Below, in pieces: positions 10,751 to 22,000 of a DNA stretch of 28,605 bases. This stretch comes from Ophiosphaerella korrae. Taxonomy: Eukaryota; Ascomycota; Dothideomycetes; Pleosporales; Phaeosphaeriaceae. The notes under the pieces are model-generated. The model saw only the letters and a list, made by a program, of their open reading frames with translations, searched no databases and was not told the origin of the DNA. The position numbers and the translations under genes were made by a program. The stretch lies in the NCBI GenBank assembly GCA_028456385.1, contig JALNQF010000459.1, positions 1-28,605 on the forward strand. The letters run 5' to 3'. The stretch's first letter is position 1, and every line of letters begins with the position of its first letter.

Positions 10751-11600
10751 AATAAAATAAGCTTAAGCTATAGATCTTATAACTTAATCTCTTCTTTAAA
10801 GTAGACTAAGTTTAAGATAAAGATAGAGCTATACTTATATTGTCCTATATAAGAGGTAAGGTAAAGAAATAGGTTACACTATACCTTAAGAAATACTTTA
10901 ATAATAATAATAACAACTACGATAAGATATTAAAAGAATAGATTAAGTTTAAAGATAAAGTATAATAAGCCTTTTTACTAGTAAATAAGATAGTAGTAGT
11001 AAAGTGCGTAATATAGTAGCTATAACAATACAAGGTAGTAGTAAATTATACTAACAAGTTCTAAAGCTATACAATATAAATAGAATAGAATAATAAGTTA
11101 TTAATAAGGATATTTTAATAAGGACTTAAGAGCAACGTTTAAAGTAAGCTAATATATAGTAGAGCTATAATTAAGACGTTAAAAGACTTAATAGAAGAAG
11201 TAATTTAAGTTAATAACTATATATATAAATATATAGTAGAAGCTAAGAACGTAAAAGTACTACGTATAAAAAGTAAGAAGTATAAACCTAAGTATAAGTA
11301 GTAACGCAAATATAAGTATAACTAAGTTTAAGATAGCTATAGATACTTTAGGTAAGACGAGATATACGTTAACAATATAAACCTAGGAAAATAAGAATAC
11401 TATTACTATAAAAACCCTAAGAGAGTAGAAAGCTAAAAATACTATAAGTGTAGTAAAACAAGGCACTTAGTAAAGAATTACTAAGTAAAGAATAAGATTA
11501 TACAATAAATTAATATACTTAAGTAGTAAGATAAAGATAAAGAGGAAGAATAGGAAGTAATCTCTAGAGGAAGCAAAGAGAAGAGAGATTACAAGACTAC
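10751..11600 (+). pseudogene. Element A gag with CCHC zinc knuckle
   Basis: RIP-broken gag of the element, encoding the structural protein of the virus-like particle. The clearest mark is a CCHC knuckle at 11440-11481, reading Y-Y-K-C-S-K-T-R-H-L-V-K-N-Y in the mutated copy. Restoring TGC/TGT to the first and last TAC gives the C-x2-C-x4-H-x4-C spacing. The same stretch is found on the minus strand in element B at 17151-17192. The upstream part is lysine-rich and consistent with a capsid region, but no start codon can be assigned. B was disrupted at the point that corresponds to about 11612 here. Confidence 0.82.
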
Positions 11601-12589
11601 AAACCTCTAGTAGTAAGATATAAGTAAGAGATATAACTACTATAAGATTACTATATAACTAATAAACCTTATAATAGACAATAAAGTAAAAGCTATAAAG
11701 ATACTACTAAGAGTATAAAGCTATATAATAAGGTATTAGCTAAAGTAGAAATAAGCTAAGATAGATACCTTAGAATACCTTTAGCTATACTAAAGAAGGG
11801 CAAGGTATAGGCGCAAGACAACACTATATCTAGGAAGGTAAGTATATATAGCCTAAGACAAGAATAGAAAAGAAAACTAAGAGCCTAAGACTTCTAAATA
11901 TAAAATAGTACCTAAAATACTAGAGCTAAGGTAAGAAAATACTAAAGTATAAGATAGATTTATAAAAGAAATCTAGAGACTAGTAGATAGTTACTACTTA
12001 GTACAAGAATAGTAAGACAAGGAACGCTAAGTAGAGTAAACCTAATAATATAAATTGTTATATACAAATAACAATTAGGCGCTAATTATTATAGATTTAG
12101 TATTAATATAAGAACTACAATACTAGCTATACTTACGTAACCTAAACTATCTACTACTATTATAGATAGGATGTTACTATAGTAACTACTTTACTTACTA
12201 TTCTAATAAGATAGGATCTAGATATTTCTCTTATAAGAGATCTAGATATAAATAGAACTAGGAAGAGTATATAAACGTAAGATATAAACAATACTTATAA
12301 GATAAGTAAGAAGTAGAGTACTTTCTAGGTATAACTAAAAAAGATATAAATATAAGTAAGATACTTATAAACAACTAATATATTAATCTAATCTAGTAAA
12401 CCTATACGCTAGAGAAGTATAAACAATATAGAGAGATTAAGATACTCTAAGGATTTTAGTAAAAGATAAATAAAGATTATAAGATTAAGTCTTTTTTAAG
12501 TAAATAGCTAACACTAGATATATATCTAGAAGCTATAACGCTATTAACGCTAAAAGACTTATTAAACTCCTAGTAAAGATAAGAAGAGA
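11601..12589 (+). pseudogene. Element A linker between the gag knuckle and protease
   Basis: About 1 kb of RIPed sequence that matches element B at about 9200-10196 in inverted orientation, so it is part of the element. It presumably encodes the gag C-terminus and pol N-terminus. No domain was recognised. Basic and glutamine-rich stretches are apparent when TAA/TAG are read through. Confidence 0.5.
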
Positions 12590-15500
12590 AAGAATAAAAG
12601 TATTAGTAGATTTAAAGTTATTTATAAACCTAATTACACCTAAAGTAGTAGAATAAGTAGAACTCTAACTATAAGTAAAGAAGATACTATATCTAATCTA
12701 TATCGCGAATAGATAGCTAATACTAGAAAACCTAATAGTTAGTAATAAAGTAACTATAGAGATTATTATTTAAGGATATAGTATAAGGATTACCCTAGAC
12801 GTATTAGTTTTAGCTAATAAAGATATTATACTAGGACTCCTATAGCTATAAGAGTTTAATCCTAGAGTTAATTAGAAAAACTAGAACCTCTTATTTAATA
12901 ACTACAAAGACGTACGTAGATCTAAGCCTATATATTAGTAGCGTTTAATAGTAGATAAGAAGGTACTATATAAGATAGTAGCTTTAATAGTAACTTATTA
13001 AGAGAGAATAAGTAACTCTATAAGTACTAGTAAGGCGCTAGGCTAGGAAGTAGGAGTAGAAGAGTAATACGTAACTCTTAAGATCCTAGAATAATATAAG
13101 AAGTTTAGCTACTTGTTTATAGAAGAGATAGATATACTAGTATTACCTAAGTACTAACTCTAGGACTATACGATTAAGTTATAAGAAAGAAAGAAGCTAC
13201 CTTTTAGGCCTATTTACTAATTAATAGAGAGTAAATTAGTAACACTCTAAGAAAGACTAAACTAAGACCTAAAGAAAGAATATATACAAGAATCCTTATT
13301 ATTAGTAGGATTTCTAATTCTCTTTATACTAAAGAAAAAGAGACTACTAAAGATATACGTAGACTACTAAAAACAAAACAATATTATAGTAAAGGACTAA
13401 TACTTACTACTAAATATAGATAAACTCTAAGATAAGCTAAGCTAGGCTAAGATTTTTACAAAGCTAGACCTAAAAGATAGATACTACTTAATAAGAATTA
13501 AAGTACGTAAAAAGTAGAAGATAGTGTTCTAAATACGCTATAAATATTATAAGTATATAGTAATACTCTTTAGACTAATAAATATACTAGTAATATTCTA
13601 AAAACTAATTAATAATATATTATAAGAATACTTAGATAAGTTTATTATAGCCTACTTAGACAATATACTAATATATTCTAAAGAAGAAAGTAAGTATATA
13701 AAGTAAGTAATAATAGTACTATAGTACTTAGACTAATACAACCTACAACTAAAGCTAGAGAAGTATAAATAGTATAAGATAGAAGTAAAGTTTCTAAGAT
13801 ATATAATAAGTATTAATAAAGTTAAGATAAGCTAAGAAAAGATTAAAGTAGTAAAGAAATAGAAGGAACCTAAGATAGTTAAGGACGTATAATCGTTCTT
13901 AAGATTTATTAACTTTAACTAATACTTTATAGAAAGATTTTCTAAAAAAGTACTACTACTTATAAAGCTTATAAAAAAAGATACAAGATAGAAATAGAGA
14001 GTAGAGTAGAAATAAGCTTATAAAGAACTTAAGTAAGCTTATATTATACTACTAGTTCTAAAGTAATTTTATAGTAATAAAACCTTAGTTATTAAGACTA
14101 ATATATCTAACTTAGCTTATAGAGTAATAGCGCTATAAGAGTATAAAGAGAAATAGTATCTAATTATATATTATTTAAGAAAGTTTATAGAATAAGAAGA
14201 AAGATATAATATATATAATAAAGAGCTACTAGTAATAGTTAATATACTTAAGTATTAGAGAGTATATACTAAAAGCGTAGTAGAAGTAATTATTAAGATA
14301 GATTACAAGAACCTAATATACTTTATAATAAGTAAGAAGTTAAAAGATAAGTAGATATAATAGTTAGAACTACTAGGATAGTATAAATTTAAGATCTAGT
14401 ACGTACTAAGTAAGGAAAATAGCTAAGTAGACGCGCTTAGCTAAAGACACAATATTATAGGAAAGAGATAAGTAGTAGAAAAAGCTATACTCTAGGATAA
14501 TAGATAAGACTACCTAGTACTAAACATACAACTAGTAGAAGAGTAAGAGATTAATAACCTAGTTAAGATTATAAATAATATTCTAAAAGAATTATAAGAA
14601 GTAATTATATAATAATACTATAATAACCTAGTATATAGGTACTTAGAGATTACACGAACTATAGAACTAATCTAGAGAAACTATAGATTTAGTAAAATAA
14701 AGGAAAAAGTAACGTAGTTTATTAAAGAATACGTAAATTACTAGAAGAATAAGTACAAGATATATATACCTTATAGAGAAATATAAGTAATTAAGATACT
14801 AGAAGAACTATAAATAGACGTTATAATAGACTTTATTATAGGACTACTAATATTAAAAGACCTAGTAATAAGAATAAGATATAATATAATAATAGTAATT
14901 ATAGACTAATTTATAAAATATACTAAGATAGAGAAATTCTAAAGTAACTATATAGTAGACTAGCTAGGACACGTACTACTAGACATACTAATTCAAAGAT
15001 ATAGGATACTAAAAAGTATTATTAGTAATAGAGATAAGCTTTTTACGTCTAATTACTAGACAACGCTACTTATAGTAATAGAGATAAAAAGGAAGCTATT
15101 AATAGCCTATTATCTATAGATAGATAGATAGATAGAATAGACTAATAGGATATTAAAGATATACCTAAGGATTTATAGTAATTAGAAGTAGAATAATTAA
15201 GTATTACTACTACCTATAGCATAATTAGTATATAATAATAAGTACTTAGAAGTAATAAGTAAAATACTATATTTTATAAACTATAGGAGACACCCTAATT
15301 TATTTAAGAGAATACTACTAGGACCTAAAATAGAGGTAGTATTAGTTAAAGTTAAGGATATACAAGAACTCTATAATAAGATAAGATATAAACTAAAAGA
15401 AGCTTAGAAATAAAGTATTTTATATATTAATTAAAAACAAAAAATAGTACCTTAGCTAAAAGAAAGGGATAAAGCGTATCTTTATACAAAGAATCTATAG

Positions 15501-15890
15501 ACTAAGTAACCTAGTAAAGGGCTAGACTATATTAAAGTTAGACTATTTTTAGTTAAAGAAGATAATAGGCTAGTAACAAAAACACTAGAGCTACCTAAAG
15601 ATACTAAGGTATACCCTAAGTTCTATACAAGCCTACTAGAACTAGCTAAGCTAAAAACACTAGTATAGTAATAATTCTAATATTAGAAAGAGGAAGATAA
15701 TAAGTTTAAAGTTAAAGACCTATAGAGATATTAAGAAATAGGACGCGACGCCTTCTAAAGTATATAGTTTCTCTAAGAGTAGCTAGTAAAATAAAAAGGC
15801 TACTTAGTAAGTAAAAATATATAGAAACCTAAAGCTAACCTATAGAATTATTAGTAGATACTTAAGAAAGTAAGAAGTAAGTACAATATA
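12590..15890 (+). pseudogene. Element A pol: protease, RT, RNase H, integrase, chromodomain
   Basis: Ty3/Gypsy polyprotein with all enzymes in the usual order and RIP stops throughout. Protease: 'KVLVDL' (V-L-V-D-S-G before mutation) at about 12598-12622. RT: 'FTKLDLKDRYYLIRI' near 13450-13500 and the catalytic box AYLDNILIYS at 13650-13680, where N was D. RNase H: 'IKTNISNLAYR' from 14091, and 'YNIYNKELLVIV' at about 14210-14245. Integrase: 'DVIIDFIIGLLILKD' from 14817, with the Asp at 14829-14831. 'SNRDKLFTSNY' follows at about 15024-15060, and the glutamate region ('AYYL.IDRQIE') at about 15090-15145. Chromodomain: 'LVKQKGYLVSKNIQKP' at about 15785-15830, matching L-V-K-W-K-G-Y...T-W-E-P after reversing RIP. 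This identifies a chromovirus. Confidence 0.93.
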
Positions 15891-15959
15891 CTAGGATATA
15901 TAGGATATACAAAGCTATAGCTAGGATATAATAAATATATTTAGTAGAAGAAAGTTCTA

Positions 15960-16490
15960 TAATAAACCTAACTATATAGAGCCTATAAAGCGCCCTTAGT
16001 TGTAATAAACTTGTCTAATAAGCTAATAGTAGACTAGATAGTAAAAGAAGAGGTAATATTAATAGTAGTAGTAGAATAGTTAAGAACTTACGCTAAGACT
16101 TTATTACCTTTCTACTCTAACTCTAACGCTAGGTATAAGGCCTTATCACAAGTACGCTCTTTAGTAGATTTTAATATTTTCTTATTATATAGTAAATAAG
16201 TAATAATAATAGTAAGAAGTTTTTTATTATTATTAACCTTTTTATAGAACTCTTTATAAGTTTAATTAAGAGACTCCTAGGTTATACTAATATAAAGACG
16301 CCTTATATAAGTATACTTAGTATACTTTAGAGTAGAATCTAGTATAATAAAATAAGGAATACCTAAAAGAGAATAATATAGATAAAGTGTTTTAGAAATA
16401 GAGTTTATAGAAAAGATTTCTAATAAGAGATAAAGTCTATAAGACTATAAAGGAGGTAATATTATAGTAAGATAGTTTTTAACTAGAAGG
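15960..16490 (-). pseudogene. Possible extra gene convergent to pol in element A
   Basis: Lies between the chromodomain and the polypurine tract. The minus strand can be read in a single frame for well over 100 codons, with TAA/TAG as the only stops. It contains 'FYKKVNNNKKLLTIII', 'KILKSTKERTCDKAL', 'LALELE' and 'ISLLDKFITTKGAL', a lysine-rich, helical-looking protein. The surplus of CpA over TpG on the plus strand that marks pol is not seen here (a few TpG at 15990-16015 and 16388, CpA at 16147-16150). The protein is not one I recognise. RIP makes reading in any frame permissive, so this may be non-coding 3' sequence. Confidence 0.4.
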
Positions 16491-16556
16491 TAGAGTAAAC
16501 TACTTATAAGCTAGACTAGGCTAATAGAGGCCTAGGCCTAAGGATAGACCTAGCGT

Positions 16557-16571
16557 AAAAAAGAGGAATAG
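16557..16571 (+). other. Element A polypurine tract
   Basis: Purine-rich AAAAAAGAGGAATAG directly before the 3' LTR, as expected for priming of plus-strand DNA synthesis. It has a counterpart in element B at 5023-5036. Confidence 0.8.
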
Positions 16572-17014
16572 TATTACAATACTAAGTAGTAGGTAAGCTA
16601 TTATATTATACGCGATTAGGCTAGGCAATATAGTGTAGTAGAATACGTAACTATTTAGTAGTAAACGCTCTAGAGCAAACGCTCTAGAGTAAACACTCTA
16701 GAATAAGCGCTTAGGAGTAAACGCTCTAGAGTAAGCGCTTAGAAATAAACACTAGATAGTAAGTATATAGGAACGTTAATAGACCTTTATAGACTATTAT
16801 ATTTAATCTCTTTTTTACCTCTTATCTTAATAGAGTATTACGACTAATACTTTAATTAGATTCTAATCTACTTATTAATACTTATATACCTTATAATACT
16901 CTAATAAGAGCTAACTATTAATTAAGTTAAGTAACTCTCTTATTTATTAACCTTGCTCGTCTTATAGAAGCCTACTTACTCCTATTATTCTTACTTAGTT
17001 CTAAGGTTTTAATA
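16572..17014 (+). repeat. Element A 3' LTR
   Basis: 443 bp from TATTACAATACTAAGTAG to GGTTTTAATA. It pairs with 10197-10639 and is followed by the target duplication CTTAC. Confidence 0.93.
16669..16738. repeat. 14-bp TCTAGA array, 3' LTR of A
   Basis: Five 14-bp units (tctagagcaaacgc, tctagagtaaacac, tctagaataagcgc, ttaggagtaaacgc, tctagagtaagcgc) in the same order as in the 5' LTR, including the degenerate fourth unit. Confidence 0.8.
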
Positions 17015-17019
17015 CTTAC
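17015..17019. repeat. Target site duplication CTTAC, right copy (element A)
   Basis: Exact repeat of 10192-10196. Confidence 0.9.
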
Positions 17020-17890
17020 TACTAGAGGTTTATAGTTATGTAATCTCTCTTTTCTTAGCTTCTTCTAGGGATTACTTCCTATTCTTCCTCTCTATTATTA
17101 TCTTACATCTTAAGTATATTAATTTATTATATTAGCTTGTTCTTTACTTAGTAATTCTTTACTAGGTACCCTATTTTACTATACTTATAGTATTTTTAGC
17201 TTTCTACTCTCTTAGAGTTCTTATAGTAATAGTATTCTAGTTTTCTTAGGTTTATATTATTAACGTATATCTTATCTAGCCTAAAGTATCTATAGCTACT
17301 CTAAACTTAGTTGTTCTTGTATTTACGTTAGTACTTATACTTAGGTTTATACTTCTTATTATCTATACGTAGTACTCTACTATTCTTAGCTTTTACTATA
17401 TATTTATATATATACTTATTAACTTAAATTACTTTTTCTATTAGGTCTTCTAATATCTTAATCGTAGCTTTACTATATATTAGCTTACCTTAAACGTTAC
17501 TCTTAAGTCTCTATTAAAATATCCTTATTAATAACTTGTTATTCTATTCTATTTATATTACGTAGCTATAGAATTTATTAGTATAGTCTACTACTACCTT
17601 ATATTATTATAGCTACTATATTACACGCTCTACTACTACTATCTTGTTTACTAGTAGAAAGGCTTATTATACTTTATCTTTAAACTTAATCTATTCTTTA
17701 AATATCTTATCGTAGTTACTATTATTATTATTAAGGTATTTCTTAAAGTATAGCGTAACCTATTTCTCTACTTTACCCTTTATATAAGATAATATAAGTA
17801 TAGCTCTATCTTTATCTTAAACTTAGTCTACTTTAAAAAAGAGATTAAGTTATAAAATTTATAGCTTAAGCTTGTTTTATTCTCTATAGT
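17015..17890 (-). pseudogene. Element B gag, 5' part with CCHC knuckle
   Basis: Minus-strand gag remnant cut off at 17015 by the insertion of A; the protein continues at 10196. The CCHC knuckle lies at 17151-17192. On the minus strand this reads tac-tat-aag-tat-agt-aaa-, and the following codons match A at 11440-11481, with two more cysteine codons lost to RIP. The sequence up to about 17890 matches A from about 10750 onward. As in A, no start codon can be fixed. Confidence 0.85.
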
Positions 17891-17965
17891 AGAGGTCTAG
17901 CTTAGTAACTTTAGAAGTAGTAGTATAGGTTACTCCTATACGCTAGTTATCTATATTTATTAATA
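17891..17965 (-). other. Element B leader after its 5' LTR
   Basis: The minus strand starts 'tattaataaatatag' right after the LTR. It corresponds to the A leader without A's extra 27 bp. No clear primer binding site is visible. Confidence 0.5.
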
Positions 17966-18407
17966 TATTAAGTCTTTAGAACTAGTAAGAGTAATAAGGA
18001 TAAGTAGGCTTCTATAAGATAAGCAAGGTTAATAAATAAGTTAGTTACTTAACTTAATTAATAGATAGCTCTTATTAGAGTATTACAAGGTATATAAGTA
18101 TTAATAGATAGATAAGAATCTTATTAAAGTATTAGTTGTAATACTCTATTAAGATAAGAGGTAAAGAAAAGATTAAATACAATAGTCTATAAAGGTCTAT
18201 TAACGTTCTTATATACTTACTATTTAGCGTTTATTTCTAAGCGCTTACTCTAGAGTGTTTGCTCTAGAGCGCTTGTTCTAGAGTATTTACTCTAGAGTAT
18301 TTACTCTAGAGCGTTTACTACTAAATAGTTACGTATTCTACTACGCTATATTACCTAGCCTAATCGCGTACAATATAATAGCTTACTTACTACTTAGTAT
18401 TGTAATA
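17966..18407 (-). repeat. Element B 5' LTR
   Basis: 442 bp, plus-strand start TATTAAGTCTTTAGAAC and end TTAGTATTGTAATA. It matches 4581-5022 and is followed by GTTTT. Confidence 0.92.
18241..18310. repeat. 14-bp TCTAGA array, 5' LTR of B
   Basis: Five units: gcgcttactctaga, gtgtttgctctaga, gcgcttgttctaga, gtatttactctaga, gtatttactctaga. Variation between units is mostly C/T, as RIP would give. Confidence 0.8.
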
Positions 18408-18412
18408 GTTTT
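18408..18412. repeat. Target site duplication GTTTT, right copy (element B)
   Basis: Exact repeat of 4576-4580. Removing B joins the C pol sequence across the site. Confidence 0.85.
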
Positions 18413-20700
18413 ACGCCTAGGGCTAAGACTTAAGAGCTTAAGATAATTTAGTTAGCTTTTAATACTTATAGATTAGAATTATCTATAGAGTAATCTTATA
18501 GTTAGTAGCTTAAGGTGTCTATAACCTTATTTATATTACTAGGTACGTATTTAATATAGAAATTAAATTAGGATAGAAATAATAACTAGTAGGCTAAGTA
18601 GTAATTAAGCTTTTTAGTTATTAGAAAGGTTTCTAAATTATAGTAGTCTATTATAATATAGATTGTATATAGACTACTTATAAGCTCTAGTTTCTATTCT
18701 TTAAATACTTAGATTATAGCTATAAGTTCTAGGACGTAGATATTATAATTATATTCTACTAGGGTATATTTTTTTTAGAAGAAGCTAACTAACTATTAGA
18801 TTCTACTATAGTTTAGTTAGCTTATTACTCTACCTAAAGCTTACCTAGAGGTATTAGTTTAGATATAGATTACTTTTAAAGGGTTAAAGTAAAGTAAAAT
18901 TACTTTTAGCTAGAAAGTAGCTTTTAGTTTATTAAAAGCGTATATATATTTTTAAGTAATTATAAAAGGCTTATACTAAGTCTTTTAAAGAAGTAGCTTA
19001 TTTCTTTTAGTAAGTTTAGTAATAACCTTAGACTTAATTAACTTAGTAAGTAGTAAGGTAAAGCTTAAGTAATCTTTAATAAAGCGCTAGAAGAATCTAG
19101 TATAGCTTAGAAAGGCTAGGACTTCTTTAGTAGTCTTTAGTATTTCTTACTCTTAGATAGCTTTAACTTTAGAGAGATCTATTATAATTCTTTTATTAGA
19201 GATAATTATACTTAAAAACTTAACTAAAGTAGTATAAAGGCTAGATTTTTTAAAGTCTACGTAGAAGCCTTACTCTTTTAGTTATATAAGTACTTTATAA
19301 ATATACTAGATATAGTCTATTTTATTATTAGAGTATATTAAGATATTATCTATATATATAGTATAGAAGTTATCTAAATATTCTAGAAAAGCTAAGTTAA
19401 TAGTACGCTAGAAAGTAGCTAGTATATTAGTAAAGCTAAAGAGTACTACTTTATAAGTATATATACTAAAGTAAGTAATAAAGGTAGTTAGCTATTCTAA
19501 ATTTAAAGTAATATATAAGTAGTAAAATACGTATATTACGTTAAATATAGAGAAAATCTTTACTTTATTTAGGTAAGCTAGTATTTCCCTAAAAAATAGA
19601 ATTAAGTACTAGTCTTTAATAGTAGATTTATTTAGCTTATAGTAGTCTATATAAACTTATAAACTAATATCTAGTTTAGCTATAATTAGTAGGTTATTCT
19701 TAGCTAAAGAGCTATATTTACTAATAAAGCCCTTACTTTCTATTTCTTAGATATATTTCTAGATTACTTTATTTTATTTTCTAGTAAAAAGGTAAAGTTT
19801 AGCGTCTAGGATTTTTACGCTAAGCTTAAAGGTAATTTCTAGGTTATATAGCTTATAAGAAAAAAGTTCCTTAGTAGCTTTCTTATTAAAATAAGGTATT
19901 AGGTCTTAATATAGTTAGAGTAGTTCTATAGATAAGATATCTTTAAGCTTTACTATAAGTAGTAGTTTATAAAATTATATATAATTTACTTCTCTAGCTA
20001 CTTTATAGTAGTATACTAGTAGTAGTATTCTATCTAAAGTTAGTACTATAAGTATATATTTACTTCTTTTAGTAAAAGCCTTAATTATATAATAACTGAT
20101 AGTTTAAATATCTATTAATAAGTTCTATTTATACTTTTTAAGGTACCTACTTAAGGGCCCTATAGGAGTAGATAATAGTTTAATTACTAGCTTCTTTAAG
20201 GCTATAGTAGAGTAATATCTAAGTATACTATAGTATACTACTAAGGGGATTTTATTAGTTATCTAGTAGTATTATTAGTAGTAAATATTAAAGAATAATA
20301 ACATTCTATTATAGTAGTTAAGTTTAATAGTATAAGCTTTATACTATAGAAATCTTAAAATAAAGTTAAATTAGCCTATATTTTTAATAATATAGGTAAA
20401 GGTCTATTTAATATATATACTTACTTATTAGTAAAACTTAACCTAATACGTAATAGACTTAGATAAGGAACTATTATATCTTTTATAGATAATAAGTTAA
20501 AGTAGCTAGATAGTTTATAATTTTATAATCTTCTAAGTAAATTTTTAGTAAATAAAGTTTATATTAGCTCTATTATTAGCTAAAGTTCTAGCTATATAAA
20601 GTACTTTAGAGTCTTTACCTAAGAAGCTAGTAAATAAGAATTAGTTTAGCTTAGCTTCTATTAGATTAGTTAGTAGTTTTTTATACTAAACTATCTATAT
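18413..20700 (-). pseudogene. Element C pol, 5' part: protease, RT, RNase H
   Basis: Minus-strand Ty3/Gypsy pol remnant. Protease: 'LANNRANINFI' at about 20545-20580, in which N-N-R-A derives from D-S-G-A through G-to-A changes. RT: a 'VDYRKLN'-like stretch with 'IKDQY' near 19600-19680, and the catalytic box YIDNILIYS at 19330-19356 (YIDDILIYS before RIP). RNase H: 'KYTLVEYNYNIYVLELIAII' at about 18710-18780, where 'Y-N-Y-D-I-Y-x-x-E-L-x-A-I-I' is typical. The tether after it, 'TDHYNLETFLI' followed by 'KKLNYY', runs from about 18650 to 18580, before the gene is cut by element B at 18413. The integrase half continues at 4575. Confidence 0.85.
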
Positions 20701-22000
20701 TCTATAAGTAAGTATATAAGATATAGCTATACTAAGAGTTATACTTTAGTAGTTAATTATACTCTTCTAGTTTATATAATCTCTAGGCTAAAGCTTTAAG
20801 CCTAGAGAACGTTGTTTTCTAAGTCCTAGTCTAAGTTAGGCTCTAGTTCTAGCTCTATATCTAGTTAGGAGTTATATTTAAAGAATTAGTCTTCTATTTC
20901 TATATCTATTTTAGAGTCTATTACTATATAGGTAGCTATATAGTAGTTTATAGTATTAGTAAGTATTTTAGATCTAGTAGCTTTTGTTTATTTATAAGTA
21001 GTATAGTCTAGCTTTTTAATACCTATCTTTCTATAGCCTTAGTATAAAATTATTTTAAAGTTCTTAGTTTTAATTATAGTAGCCTTTTTACTAGTTAGGT
21101 ATATTTCTCTAAATATACTTTCTAGTTATAGTTAATAGTATTTTAGTTCTTATAAAGTTATAACTAGTTCTTCTTTAAAGTTTTATATCTACGCTCTTAT
21201 TTTAGCTCTTATAGGCGCTAGGGTATAAAGCTAGGTTTACTTAAAGCTTATATCTAGGTTATAATTATTTACTTTATTTTCTAATATTATAATTATCTTT
21301 TAAAAATTAGTAAAGCTATTATAGATACTAGGAGTAGTACTAGTAGGTTCTCTAAGCTAGAGTTATAGCTTCTTTTAAAAGTAGATATTATATAGCTATA
21401 AGTTTAATTATAGTTTAAAGCTAATATTATTAAATTTAAAGAAGAATTTAGCTTATACTAACTAGGTAGTTTTATAAATTAGTTAATCTAGTTTAAATTT
21501 AGCTATTTCTAAGGTTTTATAACGTACTTCTCTTAATCCTACTATATTTATATTACTAAATTAGTAAAAAAGTATAAAGAAATATATAAATTCTTCTTAG
21601 TATAAGTAAGTAACACTATTTAAGATAGTAAAGTATAGGTAAGCTAATCCTATATAATAGTATATAATAACGTTAGCTTAGGTTTATAAGCTAATATATT
21701 TTTTTCTATTAGTAGTAAAGTAATTATATATAGATTAGATAAAAGATATAATATCTATATAGTATTTTATACCTAAAAATTATAAAGGTTTTATAGAGTA
21801 GTTTTTTTATTCTTTATACTAGTAAAAATTAAAGGCTAGCTCTTAGATACTAGTTAAGAATAGAGTTAAGGTAAACTCTTCTCTATTAAAGATATAGTAG
21901 CCTATTACTAGTACTTAGAGTTTAAACTCTCTTTTAAAGAAGCTAGGTTACTAGCTTTATAGTAAGATCTTAGTATAGAGTAGTTTTATATTTTTTTACG
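20701..22000 (-). pseudogene. Element C gag region with CCHC knuckle
   Basis: The minus strand shows a CCHC knuckle at 21003-21044, read Y-x-G-Y-R-K-I-G-I-K-K-L-D-Y. Reversing RIP gives C-x2-C-x4-H-x4-C spacing (with G-K-I-G-H and L-D-C). Upstream, to about 21700, is a readable stretch with 'YYYIGLAYLYFTILN' and 'FKFNNISF', consistent with a gag protein but not matched to a known domain. It lies 5' of the protease as expected. The limits are approximate. Confidence 0.6.

Larger units (their letters stand above)
10197..17014 (+). mobile_element. Element A: complete RIPed Ty3/Gypsy chromovirus inside element B
   Basis: A structurally complete 6818-bp element: two 443-bp LTRs, target duplication CTTAC, gag with CCHC knuckle, protease, RT, RNase H, integrase, chromodomain, an extra 3' segment and a polypurine tract directly before the 3' LTR. 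It is inserted in opposite orientation into the gag gene of a member of its own family, element B. It is the youngest insertion of the nest and keeps visibly more CpA dinucleotides than its surroundings. RIP stops cut every domain, so it cannot move on its own. Confidence 0.95.
4581..18407 (-). mobile_element. Element B: RIPed Ty3/Gypsy chromovirus inserted in C and split by A
   Basis: Bounded by 442-bp LTRs (4581-5022 and 17966-18407) and the target duplication GTTTT. Its own length without A is about 7.0 kb, close to A's 6.8 kb. Internal sequence reads on the minus strand: gag with CCHC knuckle at 17151-17192, interruption by A at 10196/17015, then RT box at 8152-8181, RNase H about 7720-7770, integrase about 6430-7000, chromodomain about 5780-5860, an extra 3' segment, a polypurine tract and the 3' LTR. 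It matches A segment by segment, so both belong to one family. It inserted into pol of element C, between RNase H and integrase. Confidence 0.92.

Noticed and set aside
15111..15145. Apparent GATA/TAGA microsatellite (also near 6455-6480 on the other strand)
   Set aside because: It coincides with the integrase Q-T-D-G-Q-T-E region in A and B. CAG/GAT codons turned into TAG/GAT by RIP give the repeat look.
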